From: Lachnospiraceae bacterium
GTDB taxonomy: Bacteria > Bacillota > Clostridia > Lachnospirales > Lachnospiraceae
NCBI GenBank assembly: GCA_910575605.1
Contig: CAJTEW010000023.1
Location: 1-36,108, forward strand
DNA length: 36,108 bases
Direction of reading: 5' to 3'
The translations under genes and the position numbers were made by a program. The notes under the pieces are model-generated. The model had not been told where the DNA came from and ran no database searches. It worked only from the letters and a program-made list of their open reading frames with translations. Numbering within the stretch: position 1 is the first letter of the stretch; each line of letters begins with the position of its first letter. Of this stretch, positions 24,372 through 31,413 are shown one piece after another.

Positions 24372-24878
24372 TCATTTATCTCTAAGTATCCTATCCAAAA
24401 ATCTCAAAAAATCACTCTTCGCTTCCGACAATATCTTATCATTTCGATATACATAATCATAATTATATTCTTCCACATTATCGTCCGAGGAATTTCCCCA
24501 GCTTTTCAAAATGCCTTCCCGGCGTATCAAAAGAGTAATGCATCGTGTCTTTACGCACTGCTTAAATTTGTCTATCTCTTCTCCCTCTCTGATATGTACG
24601 AAAAGAATCTCGCAGTCTCCTTTTAAAAACTCCTCATACTTCTCCGCCAAGTATCTGCATGGCAGATCATTATAATCAACAAAGGTTTTTTTCAAATCTG
24701 CAAGAAACTTTCGGGAACGAGGATCCTTTTCCCCCCGCCATCCATGCTCCAGAGCTATATTTTTAATAGGAGTAATGGCCGAAATATTCATCGTCTTATA
24801 TTTCGCATTTGCAAAATCACATAAGGTATCCTTGCCCACTCCTCCATTTCCATTAATAATAATAACTATTTTTTCCAT
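24372..24878 (-). CDS. P-loop kinase, (deoxy)nucleoside monophosphate kinase-like
   Basis: The 168-residue protein starts with a beta strand and Walker A loop INGNGGVGKDTLCDFA (Gly-Lys-Asp), as in small nucleotide kinases of the dNMP/adenylate-kinase-like superfamily. FLADLKKTFVDYND, EILFVHIREGEEI and the C-terminal SSDDNVEEYNYDYVYRND, with its conserved Asn-Asp, follow the order expected for a substrate-binding and lid region. The specific substrate is not identifiable. GGAAGG lies about 12 bases before the start. It sits between asnB and a stretch of degraded genes and may itself be part of a mobile region. Confidence 0.7.
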   Translation of the reverse strand: MEKIVIIINGNGGVGKDTLCDFANAKYKTMNISAITPIKNIALEHGWRGEKDPRSRKFLADLKKTFVDYNDLPCRYLAEKYEEFLKGDCEILFVHIREGEEIDKFKQCVKTRCITLLIRREGILKSWGNSSDDNVEEYNYDYVYRNDKILSEAKSDFLRFLDRILRDK

Positions 24879-24905
24879 GTTTGTCTACATACCTTCCTAC
24901 TTCTG

Positions 24906-25109
24906 TCATCTGCCATTTTTCCATCCGATCTGAATACTTTTAGATAATAAAAGAACTGTACGCTGCTTTGCTGTACCGATAAAGTCATCATAGACACCGG
25001 AATGCACAGTTTCCACATAGCTCTCCAGATTTTTATCACTGCTCCAATCATCTGCCCACGCAAAATTAAACAAAGAATTTCCACGGTCAAACAGAGTAGC
25101 CGGTTCCAC
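24906..25109 (-). pseudogene. Unrecognised gene fragment
   Basis: An open stretch of 67 codons reads from VEPATLFDRGNSLFNFAW to SIQIGWKNGR. It has protein-like composition but a stop immediately upstream and no ATG start or ribosome site. I do not recognise the family. It directly follows the AbiEii-like fragment and both look like decayed remnants. Confidence 0.3.
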
Positions 25110-25128
25110 AATTCAATTTGTATCATTA

Positions 25129-25374
25129 TTAACCAACAAACTTAAACTGTCCAACTGTAAAGGTTTGTCCACGGTTTTCAAAAGTCCTTTTCAAAGCCTT
25201 GGCAAATATTTTCAAGATATTTCCAGTAAATGTTTCAATGATTTCTTCCAATACATGTTTCAATTGTCCAGGGGTATTTGGTATTTTCCGAAGAAAAAAA
25301 TCAACATCCATTGTAACACGGCTATCAAAGTTGGTAACAGAATAAATAAACCGCCTTTGAGAACAAGAATGCTT
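25129..25374 (-). pseudogene. Truncated AbiEii-type nucleotidyltransferase toxin
   Basis: The frame reads FIYSVTNFDSRVTMDVDFFL, then RKIPNTPGQLKHVLEEIIET. This matches the start of the AbiEii/MenT-like nucleotidyltransferase core, where the MDVDF aspartates are metal ligands. Two TAA codons precede it, so the N-terminal part is gone. The frame ends after about 80 codons, whereas intact proteins of this family are far longer. No AbiEi antitoxin gene is nearby. It is a relic of an abortive-infection toxin-antitoxin pair. Confidence 0.6.
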
Positions 25375-25494
25375 TTATTATATAGTACTGCAAAATAGAT
25401 TTCAATAATTTTAGACAGACATTTTTATTCCAAAAAATAAGAGGGTAAGATATTTCAACCCTGCCCTCCATTTTCAGTTTATATTATGTTATAT

Positions 25495-25640
25495 CTATGC
25501 ATGTATGATTTCCTCATTCACGATCTTCCTCGCACAAGCCGTCTGCTCTTCTTTGGCGGGCAATCTTAAATTGGGAATAAGATACCCACTTTCTTCATGG
25601 TATTTGCCTCCTAATTGCTCAAATAGTAATTTTTGTCATA
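25495..25640 (-). pseudogene. Probable TnpV (transposon-encoded protein) fragment
   Basis: The minus strand reads LLFEQLGGKYHEESGYLIPN, then LRLPAKEEQ, before diverging and ending at a TAG. LGGxYxEExGYLIPxLxLP is the N-terminal hallmark of TnpV proteins of Clostridia conjugative transposons. There is no intact start codon (a TGA precedes the frame) and the protein is cut after about 40 residues. One copy of the roughly 90-bp palindromic repeat lies just upstream of it. Confidence 0.45.
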
Positions 25641-25665
25641 GTAAATTACCATTCTATTCATACAG

Positions 25666-25755
25666 AAAAGTTCCCCCAGAACGATTTCCCAAACTGAAAT
25701 TTTGACGCTGCCAGCCTAAAAATTTCAGACCACCCATAAGGACTCCTTATTAAGG
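25666..25755. repeat. Palindromic intergenic repeat, copy 1
   Basis: About 90 bases are shared, imperfectly, with 27115-27201: AAAAGTTCCCCC, then CGATTTC, then AAATTTTGACGCTGCCAGC, AAAAATTTC and CCCATAAGGA. The core GAAATTTT--CGCTG/CAGC---AAAATTTC is an inverted repeat. It lies beside the TnpV fragment, suggesting origin from a conjugative or transposable element. Confidence 0.65.
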
Positions 25756-25782
25756 CTGCCGTCCCGTATCTGTGAAGCGTAG

Positions 25783-26181
25783 GCCTCTGACAGCCCAGAG
25801 CTAAGGCGGCTGAAGGAGGAGCTTGCCGATGCGGAGGACAAGCTTTCTGAAACAAAACGCGGTCATGCCGTTGACATGCAGGAGGAGGGCTATCACGCCA
25901 TGTCTGATGAGCTGGATGCCATCCTCTCGGACACGGAATACGAGAGCATCCACAGCGCAGACAAGCAGCAGTCCGTGATCCAGAGCATGCTGCAGAACGT
26001 TGTATCCATGTACTCTTCCGCCTACGGCAAAATCAATGAAATCATCCACAATACCGGATGGGCGGGAAGCGCAGGCTTCCAGTACAATCAGTCAGAATTA
26101 GGCACACAGGAAGGCGCCGCCAGCCAGGTATCCTATCGAAACTATTCTAACTCATCAATCATAACACACGGTATTTCATGA
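25783..26181 (+). pseudogene. Detached C-terminal fragment of a phage tape-measure protein
   Basis: The frame reads LRRLKEELADAEDKLSETKR, then HAVDMQEEGYHAMSDELDAI and SMYSSAYGKINEIIHNTGW. This is the heptad-rich C-terminal style of the long tape-measure proteins found in Clostridia phages. A TAG at 25780 cuts the frame on the left and a shift is likely there. From about 26138 the frame reads antisense through the PIN gene, so true homology ends at about that point. It probably corresponds to the part of the 28884 gene that lies beyond the window edge. Confidence 0.6.
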
Positions 26182-26561
26182 AATTGTTTTAATTGTTTAT
26201 CATTCGATAAAAATAAATCACATCCAGACAGACAGGCAACGGCAAGCTGTAAAGCATCCATCGTTTTAAAAAACTTATATTCAGCCCTTATTTATGCTGC
26301 CTTTTCTGCAATCATTTTATCAATACTTTTAATTTCTATATCCATCCCATCAGCAAAGGCATAGAACGCATTGATTAGCTTTATATTATTCTGTCGATAA
26401 GGATATGTTAAATATTCCGTTACGGTTACAGCCGATGTTACGTAATCACAATTTTTATAATCATTCCAAAATTTCTTCATTTTTGGATAATATAACCCAC
26501 TCTTTTCCAAATAATACACAATTGGAGATGTATCAAGGAAAACCTTTTTATATTCTGTCAT
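26142..26561 (-). pseudogene. PIN-domain toxin interrupted by a single in-frame stop
   Basis: The N-terminal part (89 codons) shows the PIN start LDTSPIVYYLE (first Asp) and VTVTEYLTYP (conserved Glu). A TAA at 26292-26294 then stops the frame. Directly after it, in the same frame, the sequence continues IRAEYKFFKTMDALQLAVAC and LSGCDLFLSNDKQLKQF to a TAG at 26142. That part supplies the missing acidic residues (Asp in TMDALQLA and SNDKQL) of the RNase active site. The full length would be 139 residues, the usual PIN toxin size. The truncated product lacks half the catalytic quartet and is probably inactive. It overlaps its antitoxin gene by 14 bases. Confidence 0.8.
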
Positions 26562-26799
26562 CGTCCCTCATCTCCCTAATATATTTATCTATTTCTTCTA
26601 CTGTTCTGCCACTTGGAATAACAAAAGCATCAGATTCTATTAAACGCTTTCTTTTCTCCGCTCTTGCATCAACTTTTTGGTTTTTTAATTTTTCTAAAAT
26701 GGTAATAATAACTTCATCCCCCAAACTAAGGTTTTTACGCTCATTTTCATCTACTATTATTTGTTTCCCATCATAATATCCTTTTAAAGCTACTAACAT
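26548..26799 (-). CDS. Type II antitoxin partner of the PIN toxin
   Basis: The 83-residue protein begins MLVALKGYYDGKQIIVDENE with a short beta-rich region (DEVIITILEK) that resembles small DNA-binding/antitoxin N-termini. A charged helical tail follows (RKRLIESDAFVIPSGRTVEE, then IDKYIREMRDDD), of the kind that wraps a PIN toxin. The start at 26799 has AAAGGGG eight bases upstream and is preferred to an ATG seven codons earlier. Its 3' end overlaps the toxin start, the usual antitoxin-first order. It appears intact while the toxin is broken. Confidence 0.7.
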   Translation of the reverse strand: MLVALKGYYDGKQIIVDENERKNLSLGDEVIITILEKLKNQKVDARAEKRKRLIESDAFVIPSGRTVEEIDKYIREMRDDDRI

Positions 26800-26998
26800 G
26801 TAATCATCCCCTTTAATCATTTACTCAACTCTATTTGCATACACCAATCAGTTACTAATAAAAAATATCATCCTTTTATTAAAATATCTAAACGAATGTT
26901 ACATCCTACCACAACAGAGCTTCTGACATCTGCTTACCACCCTTATCTATACTTATTATACCCTCTGTCTTTCATACTTACAATTCCTTTCGCAATTC

Positions 26999-27106
26999 TT
27001 ACGGCAACTTTATATTGCTATGGTTACGGTTCACTCTGTTTTCTGCGCAATAAATGTGCAGATCTGTAAGCAGCAGCTTGCCGTACTGCTGCTCACTATC
27101 TGCCAT
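26999..27106 (-). CDS. Possible 35-residue peptide, doubtful
   Basis: The frame begins MADSEQQYGKLLLTDLHIYC and ends at a TAA. It starts directly after repeat copy 2 (read on the minus strand), with only a weak GGGTGA before the ATG. It may be the truncated start of a conjugative-element gene. Support is thin. Confidence 0.25.
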   Translation of the reverse strand: MADSEQQYGKLLLTDLHIYCAENRVNRNHSNIKLP

Positions 27107-27114
27107 TTCACCCA

Positions 27115-27201
27115 AAAAGTTCCCCCTGCCCGATTTCTCAAGTCAAAATTTTGCCGCTGCCAGCGTAAAAATTTCGCTCTGCCCATAAGGAACCTTTAAG
27201 G
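27115..27201. repeat. Palindromic intergenic repeat, copy 2
   Basis: This copy matches 25666-25755 over its full length with scattered differences. Its core AAATTTT-GC-CGCTG-C-CAGCG-TA-AAAATTT is a better palindrome than copy 1. Both copies lie in the same orientation about 1.45 kb apart, bracketing the tape-measure fragment and the toxin-antitoxin pair. Confidence 0.65.
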
Positions 27202-27304
27202 AAGAAGATAAAAGTATAACTATGATTCAACAAAAAACTAAAAAGAATACAATTATACCTCCCCTTCTCCCGGATTATGCATAATTCTTATATTCCAGTC
27301 TAAC

Positions 27305-27324
27305 TGCCGGAACCCATTCCGGCA
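27305..27324 (+). promoter_or_regulatory. Perfect hairpin in the leader of the tail tube-like gene
   Basis: TGCCGGAA and TTCCGGCA form an 8-bp stem with a CCCA loop, 33 bases before the start codon and upstream of the AGGAGG ribosome site. It could stabilise the mRNA 5' end or act as a weak terminator for upstream transcription. Confidence 0.4.
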
Positions 27325-27357
27325 ACAAAAACATTAAGAAAACAGGAGGATTACAAC

Positions 27358-28176
27358 ATGAGTGTAAATTCAAACAAGTACATTGTACAAAACATGGAAA
27401 GGATTTCTTTCTTTGACCTGGAAAACGGCGCCTGCCAGTTCGTGGCTGACGATCTCCAGGAAGCAACTATGACAAATGAACAGGAAACGGTCTACGCGAC
27501 TGGTAAGAACGGCGTAAAAATCGGTTCCGCCGACAGAAACAAAGCGAGCAGGATTACTGCTACAAACGGCACTATTGTAGACGGCATTATGGCCATGCAG
27601 GTTGGTTCTGATGTCGTAGTCGGAAAAACTACTGTCCCCAACCATTTCTTCGCCCTTGAAACACAAGACGGCGTAAGCGCAGATGTTAAAATCAAGCCTA
27701 TCGGAGCGGTAGGGAATGAAATTAAGTACATCTACAAAAGAAACACAGACGGCACCGTAGGAAAGGCATACCCGATTGCGGCCGCTGCAAGCGCGGACGC
27801 CTTCAAGTACGACCCTGCGGCAAAGAAAATCACCCTCCCGACAGGGGCCTTCCACGCAAATGAAACCATCTATACCTTCTACGATATCGAGGTATCTGAC
27901 GCAAAGAAAATCACAAACGCGGAAAACAGGTTCTCATCTACAGGAATGTTAATCGCTGACGTATTCGCAAAGGACATCTGCACCGAGAAATCCTACTACG
28001 GCAAGATTATCTACCCGAAGGCAAAGGCATCCGGAAACTTCGACATGCAGTTCGGTACAGACCCTTCCGTACAGAGCATGGAATTCGAGGCGCTGTCCGG
28101 CGGCTGCTCTTCCACTGCCACAAAGACACTGTGGGATTTCATTGTATTTGATGAGGATGACGCGGCAGTACTTTAA
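27358..28176 (+). CDS. Phage major tail tube-like structural protein
   Basis: The 272-residue soluble protein is rich in small residues and beta-strand patterns (TGKNGVKIGSADRNKASRIT, FFALETQDGVSADVKIKP). It lies immediately upstream of the probable tail assembly chaperone and tape-measure genes, the standard place of the tail tube gene. The C-terminal half (MLIADVFAKDICTEKSYYGK, then FDMQFGTDPSVQSMEFEALS) resembles phage structural proteins of Clostridia. No sheath gene is seen, so a non-contractile tail is suggested. AGGAGG precedes the start. The call rests largely on gene order. Confidence 0.65.
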   Translation: MSVNSNKYIVQNMERISFFDLENGACQFVADDLQEATMTNEQETVYATGKNGVKIGSADRNKASRITATNGTIVDGIMAMQVGSDVVVGKTTVPNHFFALETQDGVSADVKIKPIGAVGNEIKYIYKRNTDGTVGKAYPIAAAASADAFKYDPAAKKITLPTGAFHANETIYTFYDIEVSDAKKITNAENRFSSTGMLIADVFAKDICTEKSYYGKIIYPKAKASGNFDMQFGTDPSVQSMEFEALSGGCSSTATKTLWDFIVFDEDDAAVL

Positions 28177-28187
28177 TCACACAAGCC

Positions 28188-28214
28188 GTTACTGTTTATT
28201 TTACTCACAGTAAC
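28188..28214 (+). repeat. GTTACTG hairpin, second copy, after the tail tube-like gene
   Basis: GTTACTG and CAGTAAC flank a 13-base loop, the same arms and loop length as inside the purC terminator (9370-9396), and ACAAGCC precedes both. No long T tract follows here. It may reduce transcription into the chaperone gene relative to the abundant tube protein. Confidence 0.5.
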
Positions 28215-28395
28215 TGCAGAAACCAGTTGATTCAAAATCAGATAACAGGGGACGTCCCGGCATTGTACAAAAAACATATGCAGGAACTTCCCCTGTTCCA
28301 CAGGAAACAGCAATCCAGGTATCTATGTAAGCATGGCTGCCCGGCCTGCTGCCCCGCTGGAATAAATTTAACAAACTATACAAGGAGGAAAACAC

Positions 28396-28884
28396 ATGAC
28401 AAAAACAAATATGAAGATAAAAAACCACATTTCCTTAGAGGATAAGATTCATGCCATAAACATCATGGCCCATTCTTATTTCCAGGAAAATGAATCCGGC
28501 GAAACTGAATATGTCCCCTACTTAAAAGAAGTGGGAAAGGTTATTGCTGCGGTAAAATATTTTATTGAGGGTATTACATTTGATGAGGACGAAAGCATCT
28601 ACGATTCCGCGGTAAACGACACTGATGTAAAGCTCATGGTAAACAAGGTCTTATCTTCTCCGAAATTTACAGAGCTTCTGGATGACGTAAAGGATTTGGT
28701 AGAATATAAGAAAGTCAGAAGCCTTGCTAAGCTTCAGAACGAAGCCGCTGTCATACTGGCTTATAAGCTGGCTCTGCTTACTGACAGCGAAGCACAAAAA
28801 GCCAAAGCCGAAACAGAAGCCCTCACAACCTTAAATAACTGGATCAATGACCAGGGCGGATCCAATGAGGGGCAGGGTGAGTAA
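28396..28884 (+). CDS. Probable phage tail assembly chaperone
   Basis: The 162-residue, mostly helical, acidic protein (for example EVGKVIAAVKYFIEGITFDE and FTELLDDVKDLVEYKKVRSL) sits between the tail tube-like and tape-measure genes, where siphophages encode the tail assembly chaperone (gpG/gpGT position). No canonical slippery heptamer for a programmed frameshift is evident near the 3' end. Its TAA overlaps the tape-measure ATG by one base (TAATG), giving translational coupling. AAGGAGG precedes the start. The assignment is from position and composition only. Confidence 0.55.
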   Translation: MTKTNMKIKNHISLEDKIHAINIMAHSYFQENESGETEYVPYLKEVGKVIAAVKYFIEGITFDEDESIYDSAVNDTDVKLMVNKVLSSPKFTELLDDVKDLVEYKKVRSLAKLQNEAAVILAYKLALLTDSEAQKAKAETEALTTLNNWINDQGGSNEGQGE

Positions 28885-30242
28885 TGATGGCTGATTATAA
28901 TGTAAATGTCAAGGTAAACCCCTCTGATTTAAAACTTCTGGATGACATTGAAAAACGGTTGCAGGCTGTAGTAAAAACTCCTGTCAAGCTTAACTTTGAT
29001 GTCAAATATAAGGATCTGGATAATGTTTTAAAACAGCTTTCAAAGAGTACAGACAGCTATAAGATAAAGCCCGGCATAGATACAAGCGTCATAGAAGAAG
29101 CCGGAAAAAGACTCGGCCAGCTCAGTAGCAGCGCCATACAGAAAATCCCTGAATTAATGGGCCGCATGGCAAAAGAGACGCTGAACATCGATACTGCCAT
29201 AGCCAGCCTCTATAAGTCCACGGACGAGGCCGGTGCAAAATATACCCGGTTCCTGAATAACGCGGGCAGCTCCTCAAAATCTGTCGGCCGTGATATGTCA
29301 TCCTACATATCCCAGACTGACGAATGGGCCAGACGGGGATACTCCTTAGACCAGAGCGCAAAGCTTTCAAAATCAAGCTCTGTCTACGCAAACATCAGTG
29401 GGACTGACGATAAGACCGCCATAAACGATCTTGACGCAGTTATAAAGGCATATGCTCTTCAATACACAGACGCCCTGTCAATCGTGGACCGCTACAGTAA
29501 GCTGGGAAGCGAATTCTCCGTCTCCGCACAGGAATTAGGTGCAGGCATGTCCAATGCCGCTTCTGCCCTCGCCCTTGGAGGCACTGACTTAAATAAAGCC
29601 CTCGCAATGCTCACCGGCGGCGCGGAGATAACACAGTCTGCCAGTGACCTTGGGAACACCCTCAAAGCAGGACAGCTCCGTATCCAGGGAATGAAGGACA
29701 GCCTGGAAGCCCTCGGCGAAGAAACGGAAGGCATGGGTTCTGTAGGTGAAATCCAGGCCCGTATTAAGGAGCTTACAAAGGGGCAGGTAAATATCATGGA
29801 TTCCTCCGACCCTTCCAGGGTCAGGGATTACTATGACATCCTGCAGGATGTTTCCAGAGTATGGGACAGCCTGAAAAACACGCAGCAGACCGATTTGCTT
29901 GAAACTATGTTCGGAAAATCCGGCAGTAACCAGGGAGCTGCCCTGATAAAAGCCTTCCAGTCCGGACAGGTACAGAAGGCCTATGACGCTTCCATACATG
30001 CCGACGGTTCTGCCATGCAGGAACAGGAAAAGTGGATGGACAGCATGGACGCAAAGCTCCAGCAGTTCCACGGCCAGTTCCAGGAGCTGTCCACCACAGC
30101 CCTTGGCTCTGATTTCCTGAAGGGCGCCGTGGATGCAGGAACCGGATTTCTGGATATTCTGACCCGGATCGCAGATGTGGGAGGAACACTCCCTCTCATA
30201 TTAGGCGCCGTCGGAGGCGTAAAATTATTTAAGAACCTGGAT
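28884..30242 (+). CDS. Phage tail tape-measure protein, exon 1
   Basis: These 453 codons encode the N-terminal part. A helical start is followed by a PhageMin_Tail-like region (about 70-330) with AIASLYKSTDEAGAKYTRFL, FSVSAQELGAGMSNAASALA and LGGTDLNKALAMLTGGAEIT. A hydrophobic stretch, GGTLPLILGAVGGVKLF, lies near the end. Without splicing the frame would stop at 30257 after a few intron-encoded residues (LFYY). The predicted 5' splice site follows GAT at 30240-30242. Tape-measure proteins set tail length and are packed in the tube lumen. An ATG one codon later is an alternative start. Confidence 0.85.
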
Positions 30243-30755
30243 TTGTTTTATTATTAAGCTGGTCCAATCTATACGAAAGGATACGGCAGATATGGTGCCG
30301 TAAACAATCGTGTGGTGTTATGTTCTAAAACTGGAGGAGTAATTGCTGGGAAGCCTAATGCTCATTAAGCTACAACGTAACCTGAAAATGGTAAGCGTGA
30401 CACGCGGCGAAAGCAGAAAAAATTAATGAGATGGTATATGGTGAAACAAAAGGCATCAGGATGATGCCCCTAAGTACCTGGAAAAAGGGCAGAGGCTATA
30501 TATGGCAAAAGCTGTGTATATCCGGTTAACCAATCAGCAGTGCACCAATATGCCGTTACGGCATAGGGGTACATTCAGAGACTACCGATCCTCTGAGTAA
30601 ATACAGACCTTATTGTATTTGCTTATAATGTATAGTCCAAAATAAAAGAACAAAATGACAGTATCCTGTCCGGTGTGCTCCCAACCGTTGTTGGCAGGGG
30701 AGAAAGAAAAGATTCAAAACATCAATAAAATTTAAATATGCGTTTGTATTGAAAA

Positions 30756-30780
30756 TAAGGTATCCTCTAAAGATACCTTA
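30756..30780 (-). terminator. Probable terminator of the zinc-ribbon gene
   Basis: TAAGGTATC and GATACCTTA form a 9-bp stem with a 7-base loop. On the minus strand the stem is followed by a short T-rich tract (TTTTCAA). It lies about 120 bases beyond the zinc-ribbon stop codon, inside the intron. Confidence 0.5.
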
Positions 30781-30900
30781 ACATGTTTTTCACATCAGAT
30801 ACTACTTCTTCGGCTGAAGTATATGAAGTTCGAGCAGAAGGAGAATCAGATGGCTACACGTAATTAAAACTTTTTTTGAGAAGATCTAGCATAAATAAAT

Positions 30901-31281
30901 TTATCTCCCTGGCTTCCAAGTGTGTCCACAATTAGCACAGCGATTTACTGTTTTGTTACTTCCTAAAAATCCTGTTAGTAACGAATATCCACGTTGACCT
31001 GCAGTAATTGCGGTTGAGCCACATTTGGGACACTTAGGATCCGGTAATAATTCTTTATGGTTTTTTACATATTCTTCATTGAACATATAACCACAAACAG
31101 AACATACTTCTTTGATATTATCTTTAATAATATGTTTTTTTTGGACTCCGCACATAGGACATCTCGAATCAGACAAATCATTATCACCTAATGATGACTC
31201 CTCTATCGGATATCCACAATAAATACATTGTTTTGATTTGCTAGATATTTCTTTACCACATTCTGGACAAAGTATCAACAT
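30901..31281 (-). CDS. Zinc-ribbon protein encoded antisense inside the intron
   Basis: The 126-residue protein has four zinc-knuckle pairs: CPECGKEIS with CIYCGYP at the N-terminus, CPMCG with CSVCGYMF in the middle, and CPKCGSTAITAGQRGYSLL with CANCGHTWKPG at the C-terminus. Cysteine-rich ribbons of this kind occur in small Firmicutes and phage-borne proteins of unknown function that may bind nucleic acid or protein. The start at 31281 is preceded by AGGAAGG; a longer form from 31341 lacks a good ribosome site. It lies antisense to the tape-measure gene with its own promoter and terminator, so it can be expressed when the phage genes are silent. Confidence 0.75.
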   Translation of the reverse strand: MLILCPECGKEISSKSKQCIYCGYPIEESSLGDNDLSDSRCPMCGVQKKHIIKDNIKEVCSVCGYMFNEEYVKNHKELLPDPKCPKCGSTAITAGQRGYSLLTGFLGSNKTVNRCANCGHTWKPGR

Positions 31282-31312
31282 AATTATATACCTTCCTAAA
31301 TTATTTGTTTTA

Positions 31313-31341
31313 ATTATATCACACATAATTACTAACAACAA
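31313..31341 (-). promoter_or_regulatory. Promoter of the intron-borne zinc-ribbon gene
   Basis: On the minus strand TTGTTG (31336-31341) and a perfect TATAAT (31313-31318) are spaced by 17 bases. The start would fall about 25 bases before the zinc-ribbon start codon. Confidence 0.55.
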
Positions 31342-31367
31342 TATTTTTACATGATTTTACCATATCA

Positions 31368-31390
31368 CTTATTTTGAATTTCAAAATAAG
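31368..31390. repeat. 10-bp perfect palindrome near the intron 3' end
   Basis: CTTATTTTGA-ATT-TCAAAATAAG lies 23 bases before the predicted 3' splice site. It could be a peripheral P9-type stem that brings the 3' end to the core, or a boundary of the inserted cassette. Confidence 0.45.
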
Positions 31391-31413
31391 AAAATAAATT
31401 TATAGAGCCCTAG

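Larger units (their letters stand above)
26800..27357. other. Intergenic stretch between TA pair and tail module
   Basis: No gene is firmly supported here. It holds palindromic repeat copy 2 (27115-27201), a possible 35-codon frame on the minus strand (26999-27106) and a perfect hairpin just before the tail tube gene (27305-27324). No integrase, terminase, portal or capsid gene lies here, so the tail genes start abruptly. Confidence 0.5.
30243..31413 (+). ncRNA. Group I self-splicing intron in the tape-measure gene
   Basis: Core elements are visible in order. P is at about 30341-30352 (AATTGCTGGGAA) and pairs with Q at about 30531-30540 (AATCAGCAGT) to form P4. R is at about 30574-30584 (TTCAGAGACTA) and pairs with S at about 30630-30638 (GTATAGTCC) to form P7. 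The guide AGCTG|GTCCA (30257-30266) pairs GTCCA with the exon end TGGAT (P1, with the U-G wobble at the splice site). It also pairs AGCTG with the first bases of exon 2, CAGCT at 31414-31418 (P10). The intron would end in G at 31413. These splice sites join two frames into one open reading frame. No LAGLIDADG, GIY-YIG or HNH endonuclease is seen on the sense strand. The exact 3' site is a prediction. Confidence 0.85.

Noticed and set aside
28227-28445. 72-codon frame between the tube-like and chaperone genes
   Set aside because: No ribosome site, it overlaps the true start of the chaperone gene, and it has no recognisable features.
28780-28884. Programmed frameshift in the tail chaperone gene
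   Set aside because: An A-rich run (CAAAAAG) is present but not in the frame of a canonical slippery heptamer, and the tape-measure gene starts at the stop (TAATG) with its own ATG.
30781-30866. Short frame MFFTSDTTSSAEVYEVRAEG inside the intron as a homing endonuclease remnant
   Set aside because: Only 26 codons, no endonuclease motif and a stop directly upstream.
30243-31413. Group II intron as explanation of the tape-measure interruption
   Set aside because: No GTGYG 5' end, no domain V hairpin near the 3' end and no reverse transcriptase. The R/S (GACTA/TAGTC) and P/Q pairings fit group I.
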